From assembly GCA_015956445.1 (NCBI GenBank), contig WIUZ02000014.1, positions 984,525 to 1,048,524 of the forward strand: a DNA stretch of 64,000 nucleotides, read 5' to 3'. The position numbers were made by a program, and so were the translations under genes. Origin of the DNA: Thelephora terrestris (lineage: Eukaryota > Basidiomycota > Agaricomycetes > Thelephorales > Thelephoraceae). Each line of letters begins with the position of its first letter. The first letter of the stretch is position 1. Positions 45,815 through 58,210 of the stretch are shown in pieces. Below the pieces are notes generated by a model. The model was not told the origin of the DNA, ran no database searches, and saw only the letters and a program-made list of their open reading frames with translations.

Positions 45815-47400
45815 ATCATGGTTCCATGTGAAAAAGCCGACAGCACACGATAGAATGGCTGTGAGGAATCCTGCGTCTATTCAGTGAAGCGCAACAGAAA
45901 TCACAGACTCAGTCGATGTAAGGCACTGAATTCTGGCGCTTACATGAAAGGCGACACAATTCACCTTGGTTTCAGTAGATTTCGGTTAACGGATTCCAGT
46001 CGTCAGTCTTGACAGCGGTACGAGGCTCTCTGTTGCGTTTGGTGGCCAGATCCGCTGCTGGCTCTAGAAATGAGAACCTGAGACCCTAAGTAGCTGAATG
46101 CTCCTCACGACGTAGTACAGCTCAGGATAAATCCTCCAAGGTCGACCATCGCCGGGAGTTCGGCGAGTCCGCACACGCAACCAACAGACGAACGAAGCGA
46201 TCGACTTGTTTCAGATGGTATCTAATCACGAGAGATGCTATTAGATTGTAGTTGAAACAACTCCAAGGTCATAGTATCAATGCGCTCGGGTCAAAAACAG
46301 TGCGTCTACTCCGCAAAGAAAGGTTCATCAACGCAACCAAGGGTCTCAGTAAAGTTAATCAACCTTAGGTGGAGAATAGTATCTTCAAACTCAAGCGATG
46401 TCGTACGACTTAAGAGAAACGACAATGCCCACAAATCAATAAGCACACGCTGGATGTACGTCGACTCAATCGTGACGTTCGTCCGTATGTCCCTCCTCGT
46501 TGACAAGGGTCTGAGCGTATGTCCTCTGCGGGGAAGTCGTGGAAGGGGAGGAAGCGCTGGAATCCGAATCATTTCGAGTCATTCGAAGGAGCTTCAGGTC
46601 CCGGTCCAACTCTTAATCGAGCGTGTCGTGGGTGTAGGCGGACTCGAGATCTTTCCAGTCCTCCACGCTGAAGACGCTGAGGTCATCGGAAGTCACGGCA
46701 TCCCAGCTGTGAGACGTGGTCTCGAACTCGTGATTGAAAGATGGCTCTCCGGCTTCGGATGGCAGGACGGAAGACACTCGAAGACGGATGGGAGAAGTTC
46801 ATGACCACGAGCCTTGCCTGTAAGAAGAGGCTCTGATAAGCACCCGACGGATGAAGAAACGAAGGCTTGATTGTCACGTACGTTGCTTAGGCTTGCGAAA
46901 CTTTGTTCAGACGTCTGCGAGAGAGATCTCAAATGCCCGTGGCCGTGGATCCTTCTGATAACAATACTCTCCACCGTCATAGACCGCGCAGCCGTCGACA
47001 ACTGGGTCGACGTTGGGAGAGTCCAGTCAGTCTGGCCAGCGCTGGTGTGCGAGACACCAGTGTAGGTCAAACCGCCGTTCCCCCATGGGTTTCGATGGCG
47101 CCGAGTGGAGTGAGTAGCCAAGACCGACCAATCTTGCTGGAAGCGAAGAGTGAGGTCGTTCTGAACGCGGCAGGCGGTTTTCTTGGCGGAGCGCAAGCGT
47201 GTCGCGTTGAAGCAATCCTTGTTGAGGCCGTCCGCCTGGTCTTCTCCGATACAAGACTTCTGCGCGGCTTCTCCAGTGGTTCGTGACCTCACAAAACTGT
47301 TTGGGTGTCAAACGGTGCTTCTTGGAGTTTGTGGACTCCGTGTGGTTGCGGGGAGAAACGATGATCGCTGGGGAGCCACATCAACAAGTTAACGCGCGAG
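45815..47400 (-). pseudogene. R relic, copy 1: remnant of an unidentified minus-strand gene
   Basis: The minus strand encodes an acidic, serine-rich segment: AVTSDDLSVFSVEDWKDLESAYTH, DTLD, then a stop, then ELDRDLKLLRMTRNDSDSSASSP. The same protein segment reads without that stop in copy 3 (DTLDDELDWDLKPLRMARDD). Upstream on the minus strand, GHELLPSVFECLPS and FEISLADV-like pieces flank a probable intron. I do not recognise the family. The copies share order and flanks with the GTPase relics, so R belongs to the duplicated unit. Confidence 0.5.
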
Positions 47401-47689
47401 ATAGGTGAGGATGCTTTGAGAAGGGCGTGAGGGGAGGAGAGTTCGGAAGGAGATCATCGTGGTCTTGGCCAGCGCCTACTACAGCCTTCACGATCGCGTA
47501 TCGATTCAATTGAACATCCGACCGACTGTCGTCACTCTCTGGCTCTGGTGATTACAAGCCGGGCTGGTCGGAATATGGACAATAGCTTGCCACGATTTTT
47601 CCTTCATTCTGCGGTACTTTATCATGAACTCGCAGTGGGAGCCCATGTATATACGCGATCTCATGGCGTTTTCTGGCGATGAGTTTCTC

Positions 47690-49790
47690 ACGAGCGCTTC
47701 GCTGCGAAGGCGTTGGCAGCATTCGTGAATTTGGCAGCGGATTTCTTTTGGTGCAATGGGTGAAATTAGGAGATCGTTTGCTTAGCCAGGGTGATGGATG
47801 GTAATCCAAGGGAATAGTACGCGGCTCAAGTTTCAATGCGGTTCTCGATTCAATAGAAAACCGGGGCTCGTAGGAATAGAAATTTCGATTCTCTGTGATC
47901 CATCCACGGATGTTAAATAATTCGGACTACGATCGCCAGGGAACAGGACGGAGACAATTGAGGGATTGTATTAATCGAGTCCTCACAGGTCCTCACATGA
48001 ACGTGGACGGTACCGCTCTCGGTTCCGGCTTGCGAATGAATCGATGACACCTGTCCTTTCCTTCCACCGCTGTTCGTTCACCAGCAATGGCCGATTCTCA
48101 CCATAAATCCATTCCGACTCAACCCATCGTCCCTCGCGCTAAGGACCAATAAAAAGCCACACGTTGGTCTGAATATCGGGACCATCGTGGTCACCACGAA
48201 AAGAATGCTGGGGAGGACTCAGACGAAGGTACGTCCGTTATCCACCTGCCTATGCCCCACCCCACAGTGAAGATTATTACGCCTACAGATCGCTAGAGAA
48301 ACTCTACTGGGTTCATCCGTTCAAGACTGTTCGTTCTGGTAGCTTCGAGACGGATCTCATAGACTGGTTCCACGAAGGCGGCCTCATTGAACGCCTCATA
48401 CACATTCATCGACCAATGGGTTCATATCTACCTCGATAAAGGTCGTATCGAACGAATTTTTGTACATCTCGCCCATCGGTCAGCGGTTCAGCTTCGGCGA
48501 CCGTGTTGTCGGTCATTGCCAACAATCTCAGCGTCCTCAACCATGCAGTAACTCAATGCGACATCACTCCCCATTCGTTCCGCAACTGTACATTTCATCG
48601 CAAACGCGCACACATTTTCTTTGAGTAGACCGCGATCACGCACGAAGCCGATGGACCGGGCGAAGGCTGCGAAACACTAACACTCAACTTCTCCACAAAG
48701 TTTGCAGCGCACTCAACGTCCTCAAGGCTATGGGCTCAAAGAATAGCAACACCCTCTCCGTCTACACTCCCGCGACCGAACACGCTGTTGCCACATTTCT
48801 AGCCTTCGCTCCTATCGGTGTCGTTCACTCCGTCGAGTCGCTTCGGGACCACATCAGGGATTGCAAATCCCGCGCTTTGATCACTACCGTTGAGGACAGA
48901 CGGGTGGAAAGGCTATTGCGACCGAGGCTATCGTTGATGCCGCTCTCAAGCATGGTTTGTCCAGAGGAGGACCGGAAACACTGTTTCCTGGACCAAGGGT
49001 CGCGACAAGCGCTGGCGTGAAGAGACCATTGAGGTCCCAAGCTACTATCCGTCAGAGGTTATGTCTGCTGAAGACCCGTTGTTCATCCTTCACGTGAGTA
49101 TCGGAAGCTTATCCCCCATCCATACACTGTCACTGACAGTGCTCCTCGACGTTCCTAGGCCTCTGGATCTATCGAAAGGGAGTCGTCCACACTGCTGTTG
49201 GATGCTTTCTCGGAGCCCCACTGACCGTCAAGTACGCCTCTGTTGTCCACCCCGGGAGGACAGGTTCGCATGCATGGCCGATGTCGGCTAGGTCACCGGT
49301 CACTTGTATGTTGTCTATCTTACACCACTGCGTCTTCTCGTCTCATATCCGATCAGATACATCGTCTAAGGTCCCCTTCTCAACGGTGTCACCACCACCG
49401 TCTTCGAGTCTACCACTATCTACCCTATTCCATCCCGTTATTGGCAGGTCGTCGAGAAACACAAGATAGCTCATTTCTATACTGCTCTCACCGCCATCCG
49501 TCTCCTTCGTCGTCTCGGTGAACGCCACACCCAAGTTGACCTCAGCACGGCTCGAGTGCTGGGTATGCCACTGTCGGTGAACCCATCAACTCCGAAGCTT
49601 GGGATTGGTGTGACGAGCACGTCGAAAAGAAGCAATGTGCCATCGTCGACACACGGTGGCACGCCGAGACCGGACCGATCACGATAACGCCATTCCCTGT
49701 TGCCTTTGGAACCAAACCAGGATCTGCTACTGCACCCTCCTTCGGCATCGAGCCAGTCATTCTCGACCCAGTGTCCGGACAAGGCCTGAT
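47690..49790 (+). pseudogene. Acetyl-CoA synthetase relic, copy B
   Basis: The upstream region and the ACS start (ATG at 48087, MADSHHKSIPT..) are recognisable. Exon pieces follow in order: [26 protein letters not shown]-like, [48 protein letters not shown], and [14 protein letters not shown]. Stop codons, several indels and lost splice sites break the frame; the catalytic P-loop is not readable. Similarity ends near 49788, at the codons for DPVSG, where it joins sequence related to the NLR 5' flank, so the C-terminal part and most of the following NLR have been deleted. Confidence 0.85.
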
Positions 49791-49799
49791 TAACCTCGC

Positions 49800-51580
49800 C
49801 TGCGCCCCGGGTGTACACTGAGGAATTCTCGCGGTCCCATGCTGTCGCTGATTTGGCGTAGATAGGCGCAGATAAAGGAACACGTGGAACCCCTGGCGTT
49901 TTTCGCACCTCAAGCCAACACTCAGCGTGCAGAATGCTAGGTCCCGTCTGGAAGACTTTCGTCAGAGCAAGAAACTCTCCTTCTCCTAGTTGCATCGCCC
50001 TATTTTCTCTGCACTCAATATCCTCAAGTTCCACTTTCTGAGGGTCTCCAGGCGTATTCTTCATCGACTCACAGATCCGACCGCCGCTGCTCCCAACGTT
50101 GATGGCCGCAAGCGAATGGGTGGGGAGGCCGTCAAGGAGGAAGGTCTCCAGACGCATTCTCAAGTCAGCCTTCGTGCGGTACCCACTCACGCGCCACCGC
50201 TCTCTTCGAACAGGGCAGATCAAGATATGCTAGACGAGCGCTGGGGGTCCAGGTCTTTCGTAGCCATGTCCTCGGGCGTTCTCGCACATGAAACTACGTC
50301 CTACCGCACCCCTTGTAGGATGCAGGTGCTTTTGAAGCAGCTACTCAGGGCACCCTAGAGGTAGTCCTTGCGGATCGATGTCCCCGAAGCGACCGCAGCA
50401 TCACGGTTTCACGTTTTCTGCGTTCATCTCCATCGTCCACGTCTCCTGGACCTTCAACTTACTTCGCTCCTCATCGAACTCATCGAACTCCAGACGATCG
50501 GCCGATTTATCTTATTCGACGGAGTCATGGTGCAACGGGGAAAGAGAAATTCTTTCGTGGGTATTGTCTTCCTCCTGCTTTACCTGTGGATCGCAAAGGA
50601 AGCTCATCACACGTCTTCCAGCTTGCCCTGCCACCATATACACTATTCATCAATCTCAGGCAAACCTAATATTAGCAAAAGTTACAATCTTGCTCAAACA
50701 CGACTCAAGTTGCGGACGCTTTCGATCCAGCCGGTCGTCTTGTTGTCTTGATCGACACTCCCGGGCTCGACTATGCCTCACCCAGCAAGAACGGTGGTGT
50801 GTATATTCCCAGCATCCCCCGCAAGTCGTAAGTGGAATTGAAACTCAGCCTGTCGCCGACAAAATTGGTTGAACCCTACGTAGGATGTATCAAATCGTAA
50901 CCGCACTTCACCATATCCAGACACTTTCGTGTGTCCCGGAAGCTCTATGGCGACAGCGCTCCTGGGGCGTCAACACGAGGGGGGCAATGCACCCCGAAGT
51001 TGGTAACGAGCGAGCGGCCAAGTTGAAGAATTTCTCCGAGGCCATTTTCGGAAAATGTGCTTGATTAGGAAGTCACGAAACCACCGCTCTGTCGGCGGAG
51101 ACTTGTCCTCCTCGTCCTCGGTAATCGCTTCTGATCACTGCAGATCCAGAACGAACCTTTCGATGAACGCGAGGGTGTCACCGCGACTGCCGCTGAACAG
51201 GGAGCTCAACGCCAAAATCGAGACGGGACGTTACGGAGCATGCGGTAAAGGACAAGGATGAAGAGACCGTGAAGGGACTTGACATGGGTAGGGTAAACAG
51301 ACATTGGGGATGACGAGCGAAGAGTTCTGGGAGCGACAGCAGGGGATGGCATCAAACTTCGAACGACGGGTAGACGGGCTACGGACGCGCTCCGATTCAA
51401 TGCCGCAGCCGCAAAGAAGGAGAGGGCTCGAACACGCAAAGCAAACCATCTGCGTTCCAGAATCCTCGACTTTCCGCGACGGATTTTTCTCAGGACTAGG
51501 GCATACCTGCATTACCCCACGTTGTAGGGCAGTTGTTTTCTCGTGGACGTTGACTTATTCAGCCTTGTGCATGATGCCCA
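49800..51580 (+). pseudogene. GTPase-like relic, copy 2, with NLR 5'-flank remnant
   Basis: The first hundred bases match the sequence between the NLR start and the GTPase relic at 55.05-55.15 kb (block CGCACCTCAAGCCA). From about 49930 the order follows the GTPase unit. VADAFDPAGRLVVLIDTPGLDYASPS (about 50708-50782) carries a good G3-like DTPG. Later pieces are degraded: FRKLYGDSA and GKCGA-like stretches around 50.93-51.2 kb. No continuous frame exists. Confidence 0.65.
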
Positions 51581-51624
51581 CGTAAAACAATTCGAACTTC
51601 GTTCAAACTGCCCCGTCAATCTGT

Positions 51625-52760
51625 TGATTCAAAATCGTGATTTCTTGTGAGAAGACCAACAGCAAAATGACACCTTCAACGTCCAGAGGTCTCCTGCCGC
51701 GGTTACTCACGCTAGTGGCCAGTCTTGGAGATGAGAACTTGGTCCAAGTAGTCGAATGTTCTCCAGGGTGTGATACGGCTCAGAGAGGGGTCATTCAGGG
51801 CAAACCAGGCACGTCGTAATTTCCGCGGACCGCAACGAATTGTTTCAAATAGTATCCAATTACAAGAAATACTATCGGGCACCAGTCGAGGGCATAGGCA
51901 AGGGTGATTACCATCAGAATACTCGAGAATGTCGTCCCCAAACTGGTGTGGCCGTGCAAGTGACCACGGCACCGAATCAGAAAGCATCGACAGGTGAGAT
52001 GTCACTGCAAGCCAGAGAAACTATACCTCAATCCCGATGTTTGTCCACCCGTCGCCTCTTATTGACGAGGGCCCGAGTGAATGACTTCTGTTGGATAGTC
52101 GCGGAAGGGGTAGAAGTACCGAAACCCGAACCACCTCTAGCTGTCCGAAGAAACTCGAGGCCCCGATCCAACTCGTAATCGACCGTATCGAGGGAGACTT
52201 GAGATCTTTCCAGGCTTCGCGCTGATGTTATCAGGGATCATGGAATCTCAGCTGACGTTGGGCATAGTCTCGAACTCACGGCGGAAGGATGGCTCCCCGA
52301 GTTCGGGTGGTGAGACGCAGGTCGTGCAAGTGATGAGAGGATTCCATAACCACAAGACCCTGCCAGTGGGGAAGAGACGGGCGTCCGTGAGAGAAATCTC
52401 CGCCGCCCATGGCCGCGTGATCTTCTGGTGGCAATCCTCTTGACCATCTCCGACCATGCAGCTGTCGACGTTGGTCCAAGTCGGTAACGAGATGGACTAC
52501 CTGGCCTAAAAACGATGAGTGGGATTGTTCTGTACGGGTCGGATTGAATGCAAGCTTGCCGCGTTGGTGTGATTCTCAATGAGGGCCAGCCTGGTCTGTT
52601 CCGACGCGGGATTTTTGCGCAGAGTTAGCCCACGCGCGAACAACAACGGCATCGATGACCAACTGTGACCTCACGCCAGCATTTTGGTGTCAAACGGGGT
52701 TCCTTGGGGATTGTGGACTCGACGAGCTGGCGGGGAGCCGTATCAATGAGCGAGCGCGCA
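51625..52760 (-). pseudogene. R relic, copy 2
   Basis: Aligns in order with the other R copies: it begins with TTTCTTGTGAGAAGACC-like sequence after the GTPase relic and ends with the GGTGTCAAACGG block. It is closer to copy 4 than to copies 1 and 3 (shared CACCTTCAA.GTCC and GTGTGATA blocks). Minus-strand coding is heavily broken. Confidence 0.5.
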
Positions 52761-53026
52761 TGACATGCGATGGTGCTTTGAGTGGGACCCAGAGGAGGGC
52801 TCAGAGGGTGAGATTTTGGGAACAAGAGTGAGCGGATGTCGATCGTCACATCGTTTAGAGCCGACGATCCTCGACGTCCTGAATCTTTCAATGAACCAGT
52901 ACCGTCGCTCTCCAGCCAGTTCTGCTCTGGTGATGACGCCCAGGATTAGTCGGAGTGGGACAGGGACTCGTCAAGGTTTGGATAATATCGTGAATCAAGG
53001 ATCCTCTGAACAGACTGCAACCAGTA

Positions 53027-53089
53027 TACGAGGCCGATGAGCCGAGCGAAGGCTGCGAATCACCTACCTTCAGCTTCTATGCGAGGTTT
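53027..53089 (+). pseudogene. 63-bp acetyl-CoA synthetase fragment, copy C
   Basis: These 63 bases match the start of ACS exon 3 (from 34592), covering YEADEP.EGCE..: TACGAGGCCGATGAGCC then GAAGGCTGCGA. One deleted base shifts the frame. Right after it the sequence switches abruptly to the start of R copy 3, so nearly the whole ACS, NLR and GTPase content expected between R copies 2 and 3 is missing. Confidence 0.8.
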
Positions 53090-54590
53090 TCTGATTCCAT
53101 GTGGAAAAAGCGACAGCACATGATAGCAGGCGCTGTGAATAATCCTGCACCTTCATTTCAGTCGATTTCGGGTACCGGATTCCAGTCACCAGTCTTGACC
53201 CCTCGTTGCATTTGGTGGGTAGCCTCAGCACTTGCTCTAGAGACGGAAACTTAAGTTTCCGAGTAGTCGAATGTTCCTTGCGATGTAGCAGAGTTTAGGA
53301 CAAGCCGTTCAAGGTAAACACCGCCGGGAGACCTGCGAGTCCGCACGTGCAACGGGGACTAACGGATGAAAGAAGCAATCGAGAATTGTTCCAGATGGTA
53401 TCTGATTACGAAAAGAACTATTAGATCCTTGCCAAAGCAGCTCCAGAGTTACATCGATGCGCTCGAGTCAAGACAGTGCGTCTACTCCACAAAGAAAGGT
53501 TCGTAAACACAAACAACGTTATAGGTAAAGTGGATCGACCTTAGGTAACGAGGAAGAGTATCTTCGAGCTGGAGCGAAGGCGCACGGCCAAAGAATAAAC
53601 GACAACGACGACAAGTCGATAAGAACATGCTAGATGTACGTCTTCAATCTTGACGTTCGTCCGTACGTCACCTTCTGTTGACGAGGGCCGGGCCGTACTA
53701 TGTCCTCTGCGGGGGGTGGAAGGGGAAGAAGCGCAGGAAGCCGAATCATCTCGAGCCATTCGAAGGGGCTTCAGGTCCCAATCCAACTCGTCATCGAGCG
53801 TGTCGTGGGTGTATGCGGATTCGAGATCTTCCCAGTCCTCCTCGCTGAAGACCGCTGAGATTGTCGGAGGTCACGGCATCTCGGCTGAAGTCAGACGTGG
53901 TCTCGAACTCGTGGTAGAAAGAAGGCTCTCCGGGTTCGGATGGCGGGACGAAGGACGCTCGAGAGACGGACGGGAGGACTTCGTGACCACGAGCCTTGCC
54001 TGAAAGAAGAGACTCTGATAAGCACCCCACGGATGAAGAAACGAACGCTTGGTCGTCACGTACGTTGCTTAGGCTTGCGAACCTTCATTGAGACGTCTGC
54101 GAGGGAGATCTCGAATGCCCGTGGCCGTGTATCCTTCTGGTCATGATACTCTTGACCGTCCTAGACCACGCAGCCGTCGACGACTGAGTCGAAGTTGGGA
54201 GAGTCCGAGTCAGTCTGATCGGGGCTGGTGTGCGAGACACCAGTATGGGTCAAACCGCCGTTCCGCCTTGGGTTTCGATGACGCCCAGTGGAGTGGGTAG
54301 CCAAGACCGACCAATCTTGCTGGAAGCGATGAGCGAGGTCGTTCTGAACGCGGCAGGCAGTTTCTTTGGCGGAATGCAAGCGTGTCGCGTTGATATAAGC
54401 CTTGATGCATGATGAGCCTGGTCTTCTCCGATACGAGATTCAATCTGCGCGGCTCATTAGCTCCAACGCGCTAACAATAATTCCACTGACGACTCACCCC
54501 GGTGGTCGTAACCCCACGAAACCGTTTGGGTGTCAAAAATGCTTCTTGGAGTTTGTGGACTTGATGTGTTGGGTCGACGCGCGGGATACG
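53090..54590 (-). pseudogene. R relic, copy 3 (best preserved)
   Basis: The minus strand gives the longest coherent reading of R: GHEVLPSVSRASFVPPSEPG, FYHEFETTSDFSRDAVTSD, then after a one-base shift VFSEEDWEDLESAYTHD and TLDDELDWDLKPLRMARDD, then a Ser-rich tail. An upstream exon likely ends FEISLADV before a GTACGTGA donor, with the acceptor before GCAAGGCTCG. The protein is acidic and Ser/Pro-rich. Identity is unknown. It is closer in sequence to copy 1. Confidence 0.5.
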
Positions 54591-54599
54591 TGACGATGG

Positions 54600-55180
54600 T
54601 TTGAGGAGGTTCTGAAGAGAGGGGAGCTCAGATGGACTCCGAGGGAGAGTGCGCTGTCGATCGATCGATTCCGTTGTCACCGGTCCGAATATATGGGACA
54701 GCAACTTGTCATCCTTTTCTTCCTTCGTTCCATGATGCTTCATCGTAAACTCACGGAGGGAGCTCATGGACACCACGACTTCATGTTTTTCTTTCTGGCG
54801 ATGAGAGTTTCGCGAGTGCTTCACTGCGAAGCGCGGAGGGTTGGCGGCACTGGTAAATCGAATTTCTTTCGATTGCACTCGCCGCACTGGGTGAGAGCAA
54901 GAGATTGTTTGCTCAACTAGGGTAGGCTGGAATTCTGCCTCGAAAGCCTGACCAACCTGTCCCGTGCCCTCGTTGGGGCCAATCTCGCTCCTTGCAATGC
55001 TTCGCTCTCGACGATGGACTTTCGGTATACGGAGAAATCTCGCACTCCTATTTTGTCCGCTGATTTGGTGTAGATGATTGGGTGACAGCAGATAGATGGA
55101 CACGTGGGACTTGGCGTTCTTCGCACCTCAAGCCACCAAACACGAAGCGTGGGGAATACCCGTCTGCAGATGGGCAAACT
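54600..55180. pseudogene. ACS promoter fragment fused to an NLR 5'-end relic
   Basis: Bases about 54800-54930 match the ACS upstream region (CGCACTCGCCGC, AGATTGTTTGCT). Directly after, 54935-55100 on the minus strand resembles NLR exon 1 and its leader: GVRDFSVYRK and RDRLVRLSR-like readings parallel GLGKFFHRLRHRF and the flanking CTCGCTCCTTGC block of 41.97-42.1 kb. The ACS body and all of the NACHT-WD40 region are missing between them. Confidence 0.6.
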
Positions 55181-55189
55181 TTAAATCTC

Positions 55190-56870
55190 ATCCCTGACCA
55201 GTGAGAAACTACCCTTCTCTAGTTTCCTTGCATTGACTTATCCGTACTCAACGCTGACGCCTTGCAGGACACTCCAGTTTCACTCCTGAGTGTCGCCAGG
55301 CGTAACCTTCATCGACTCACAGATGCAACCGCCACAAGTTCTCCCGACGTTGATGGCCGTATGGTCATCGTAAGCGAACTTGTGCGGAGGTCGTCGAAGG
55401 AGGAGGATTTCCAGACGTGTCCTAAAGTCAGTCCTCGTGCGGTACCCAATTCCGCGCCACCGCTCTCCTCAAACAGGGCAGAGCACGATACGCTGAACGG
55501 CCGCTGGGGTCCAAGTCTTTCATAGCCACGTCCTTGGGCTTTCTGTTACACGAAACCACGTTCTATCGCACCCTTTGTAGGATGCGGGTGCTCGTGAAGC
55601 AGCTATTCCGGGCACACAGAGGTAGCCATCGCGTACTGGTGGCCCCGAAGTAACCGTGGCGTTGGGTTTCCACGTATACTTCGTTCATCTCCATTGTTCA
55701 CGTATCCTGGACCTTCAACTCACTTCGCTCCCCATCGAATCAGACGATCTGCCGATTTCCTTTATTCGAAGGAGTCATGGATCAACGAGAAATGAAGAAG
55801 ACCTTCGTGCGTACTGTTTTGTTTTCTGTACCATCGCCAAGGGAGCTTATCGTCCCCTTGCCCCGCCACGATTCACGCTATTCACCAGGCTCGAGCGATT
55901 TCCACCTCCGCGTTAGAAAAAGGCGACGACCTTGCACGAACACGGCTTAAGTTGCGGACGCTTCGATCTAACCGGTCGTCGTGTCATCTTGATGGATACT
56001 CTCGGATTAGACGGTGCCTTGCCCAGCGACACGGATATTGTCAATACGATCGCCGCATTGCCCGCAGACTTGTAAGTGAAGTTTGAAGTGAGTCGGTCGC
56101 CAAAAAAAATCGATTGAATACTATGTAGGATGCTTCGTGTCGTAACCGCACGTCACATTATTCAGATACGAACGACGAAGCAAGATCGCTAGCACCCTTA
56201 TTTCCACCGGATCCCCCGACCCCAAGATGTCCGAGATATTGACATCAAGGAATGAGTCTGGCGCATTCCGGAAGCTTTGTGGCGACAGGGCCCGGTGTCA
56301 ACACGCCAATGGACCACGAGGTTGGCAACGAGCGAGGTCAAGTCGAAGAATTTCTTCGAGGCCATTTTCGGAAGAGGCGCTCGGACAGGACGCCCCGAGA
56401 GCACCGCTCCGTCGGGGGAAAGTCTTATCCGCCTCATCCCCTGCAATCTCCCCTGATCACTGCAGATCCAGGACGAGCCCGGAGATAATTGCAAGGGTGT
56501 CCCCGCGACTGCCGCTGGCGTGGAGCTGAACAGGGTGCTTAACGCCCAGACCGAGGCGCCAACGGGAAATGGGGATGATGCGGGGCAGGCGGTGAAGGAC
56601 AAGGATGAAGAGCTCGCGAAGGGACTTGACGTGGGGGTCCAATGAAGGTTGTTTCAGACCGACACAGGGGGATGGCATCCGACTACAACGACAGGCCGAC
56701 GAGTTCAGGGACACTCTCCGTTCCAATGGCACATCTTCAAGGAATGAGACAGCTCGACTATGTGAAGAAGACGATGTGCGTTCCAGGATCCCCGACTTTC
56801 CGCGACGGATTTTCCTCAATCGGAGGACACATCACTTCCACGACATCAAGATGGTAGGGTAGTTGTTTTT
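55190..56870 (+). pseudogene. GTPase-like relic, copy 3
   Basis: Collinear with copies 1 and 2 from the GCTGACGC(C/T)TTGCAGGACACT block onward. The G3-like region reads GRRVILMDTLGLDGALPSDTD, then TIAALPAD before a donor-like GTAAGT. After the intron come FRKLCGDRA and AGVELNRVLNAQ and a charged C-terminal tail. Stops and frameshifts break every reading. Confidence 0.6.
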
Positions 56871-56944
56871 CCTCTCGTGATATTGGCTTATATAGCCTTG
56901 TGCATATACCCATGTAAAGAAACCGAAATGCTCCGACTATCATG

Positions 56945-58210
56945 TGAATTCAACACCGTGATTTCGCGTGGAGCAGACCGACAGCAGAATCACACCTTCA
57001 AGGTCCGGAGGCCTCCTGCAGCGTTTTACTCAGGCTGGTTGCTGGCCCCGGGAGTTGAGCAGGTGGTTGAATGCTCCTCAAGGTGTGATATGGTCCAGGG
57101 AGTGGTTATTCAAAACGCAAACAAGTGCCGGGATACCCGCGTGTCCGCAAGTGACCGATGGTTGAAATGAAGCATTCGCGTTGTTTCAATGGTGTCAAAT
57201 TGCAAGAAATACGCTAGGTACCGTTCGAAACTCCAATACAGTGTGGAGGCACCCGAGCCGAAACAGCGCGTCCACTAAGACTCGCGAGGAGGGGTTTGTG
57301 AACACAATCAGGGTGTGCGGGTGAAGTTGATCAGCCCCAGATACCTAAGACGTCGCCCCCAAACTGAGGTGATTCGCATAGGATAAGGCACATGACCACG
57401 ACCGCAAATCGGGAGACATCGACGTGATATACGTGCAAACCCACACCTCAATCCCAACGTTCCTCCGCCTGGGCCCCTGGAGGAGCTTGAGGACCCAATC
57501 CAAGTCGTGATCGTGGGTGTAGGCAGGAGATTCTTTCGGGCCTGCTCGCTGGAGTGTCGAGGTTACCAGAAGTCACGGGGTCCAGGGGAAGTTGGACGTG
57601 GACTTCTCATTGCGGATGGATGGCTGCTCGGATTCGAAACGGTGGGACAAAGAGGCCATGAGGATGTATGTGGACCCTCGTAATCACAAGACATTGCCTG
57701 TAAAAAGAGACTTTGATAAGCGTTCTGTGCAAAAAGATACGGAGGGCTGGTCATCACGCACGTTAGTTATGCTTCCGAACCTCGATTTGAGGCGTCTGCG
57801 AGAGAAATCTCCACCGTCCGTGGCGCGGGATCTTCTGCCCCCTTGACCACCGGTCGAAGGTTGGAACTGTCCAGGTCTGTCCAACAACGTTGAAGGGCGG
57901 TACACCAGTGTCGTGAGATTTCTCCAAGGATATCCAGGTGAAGGTGTGATAAGCAGGATGGAGCGAACTTCTGGAAAACGGGATGGTTTCTGAATCCGCC
58001 CGGGTTGAACGTGGGCGTGTGCGGTTGGCGCGATCTCAATTAGGCCGTCTGCCTGGTCTGTTCCGAAGCGTGATTTTTGCGCACGTTGGCTCCAATGCAC
58101 GAAAACGATGGCGTTGACACTCACCCAGTGGCCGTGAGCTCACGAGGATTTGGGGGTCAGACAGTGTTTTGTGAAATTGGGACTCCGGTGCTGGCGGGGA
58201 GCCACATCGA
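56945..58210 (-). pseudogene. R relic, copy 4
   Basis: Collinear with the other R copies; starts with the TGATTTCGCGTGGAGCAGACC block and ends with GGGGGTCAGACAG. Closest to copy 2. Minus-strand coding is degraded (EISLADAS-like piece near 57.8 kb). Confidence 0.5.

Noticed and set aside
46693-47292. Minus-strand ORF of 199 codons as an intact gene
   Set aside because: The corresponding frame is interrupted in other R copies, and the best conserved R coding segment runs in a different frame; this ORF is a chance open stretch over the relic.
49477-50223. Minus-strand ORF of 248 codons
   Set aside because: It spans the junction of the ACS relic and the GTPase relic, so it mixes antisense sequence of two unrelated relics.
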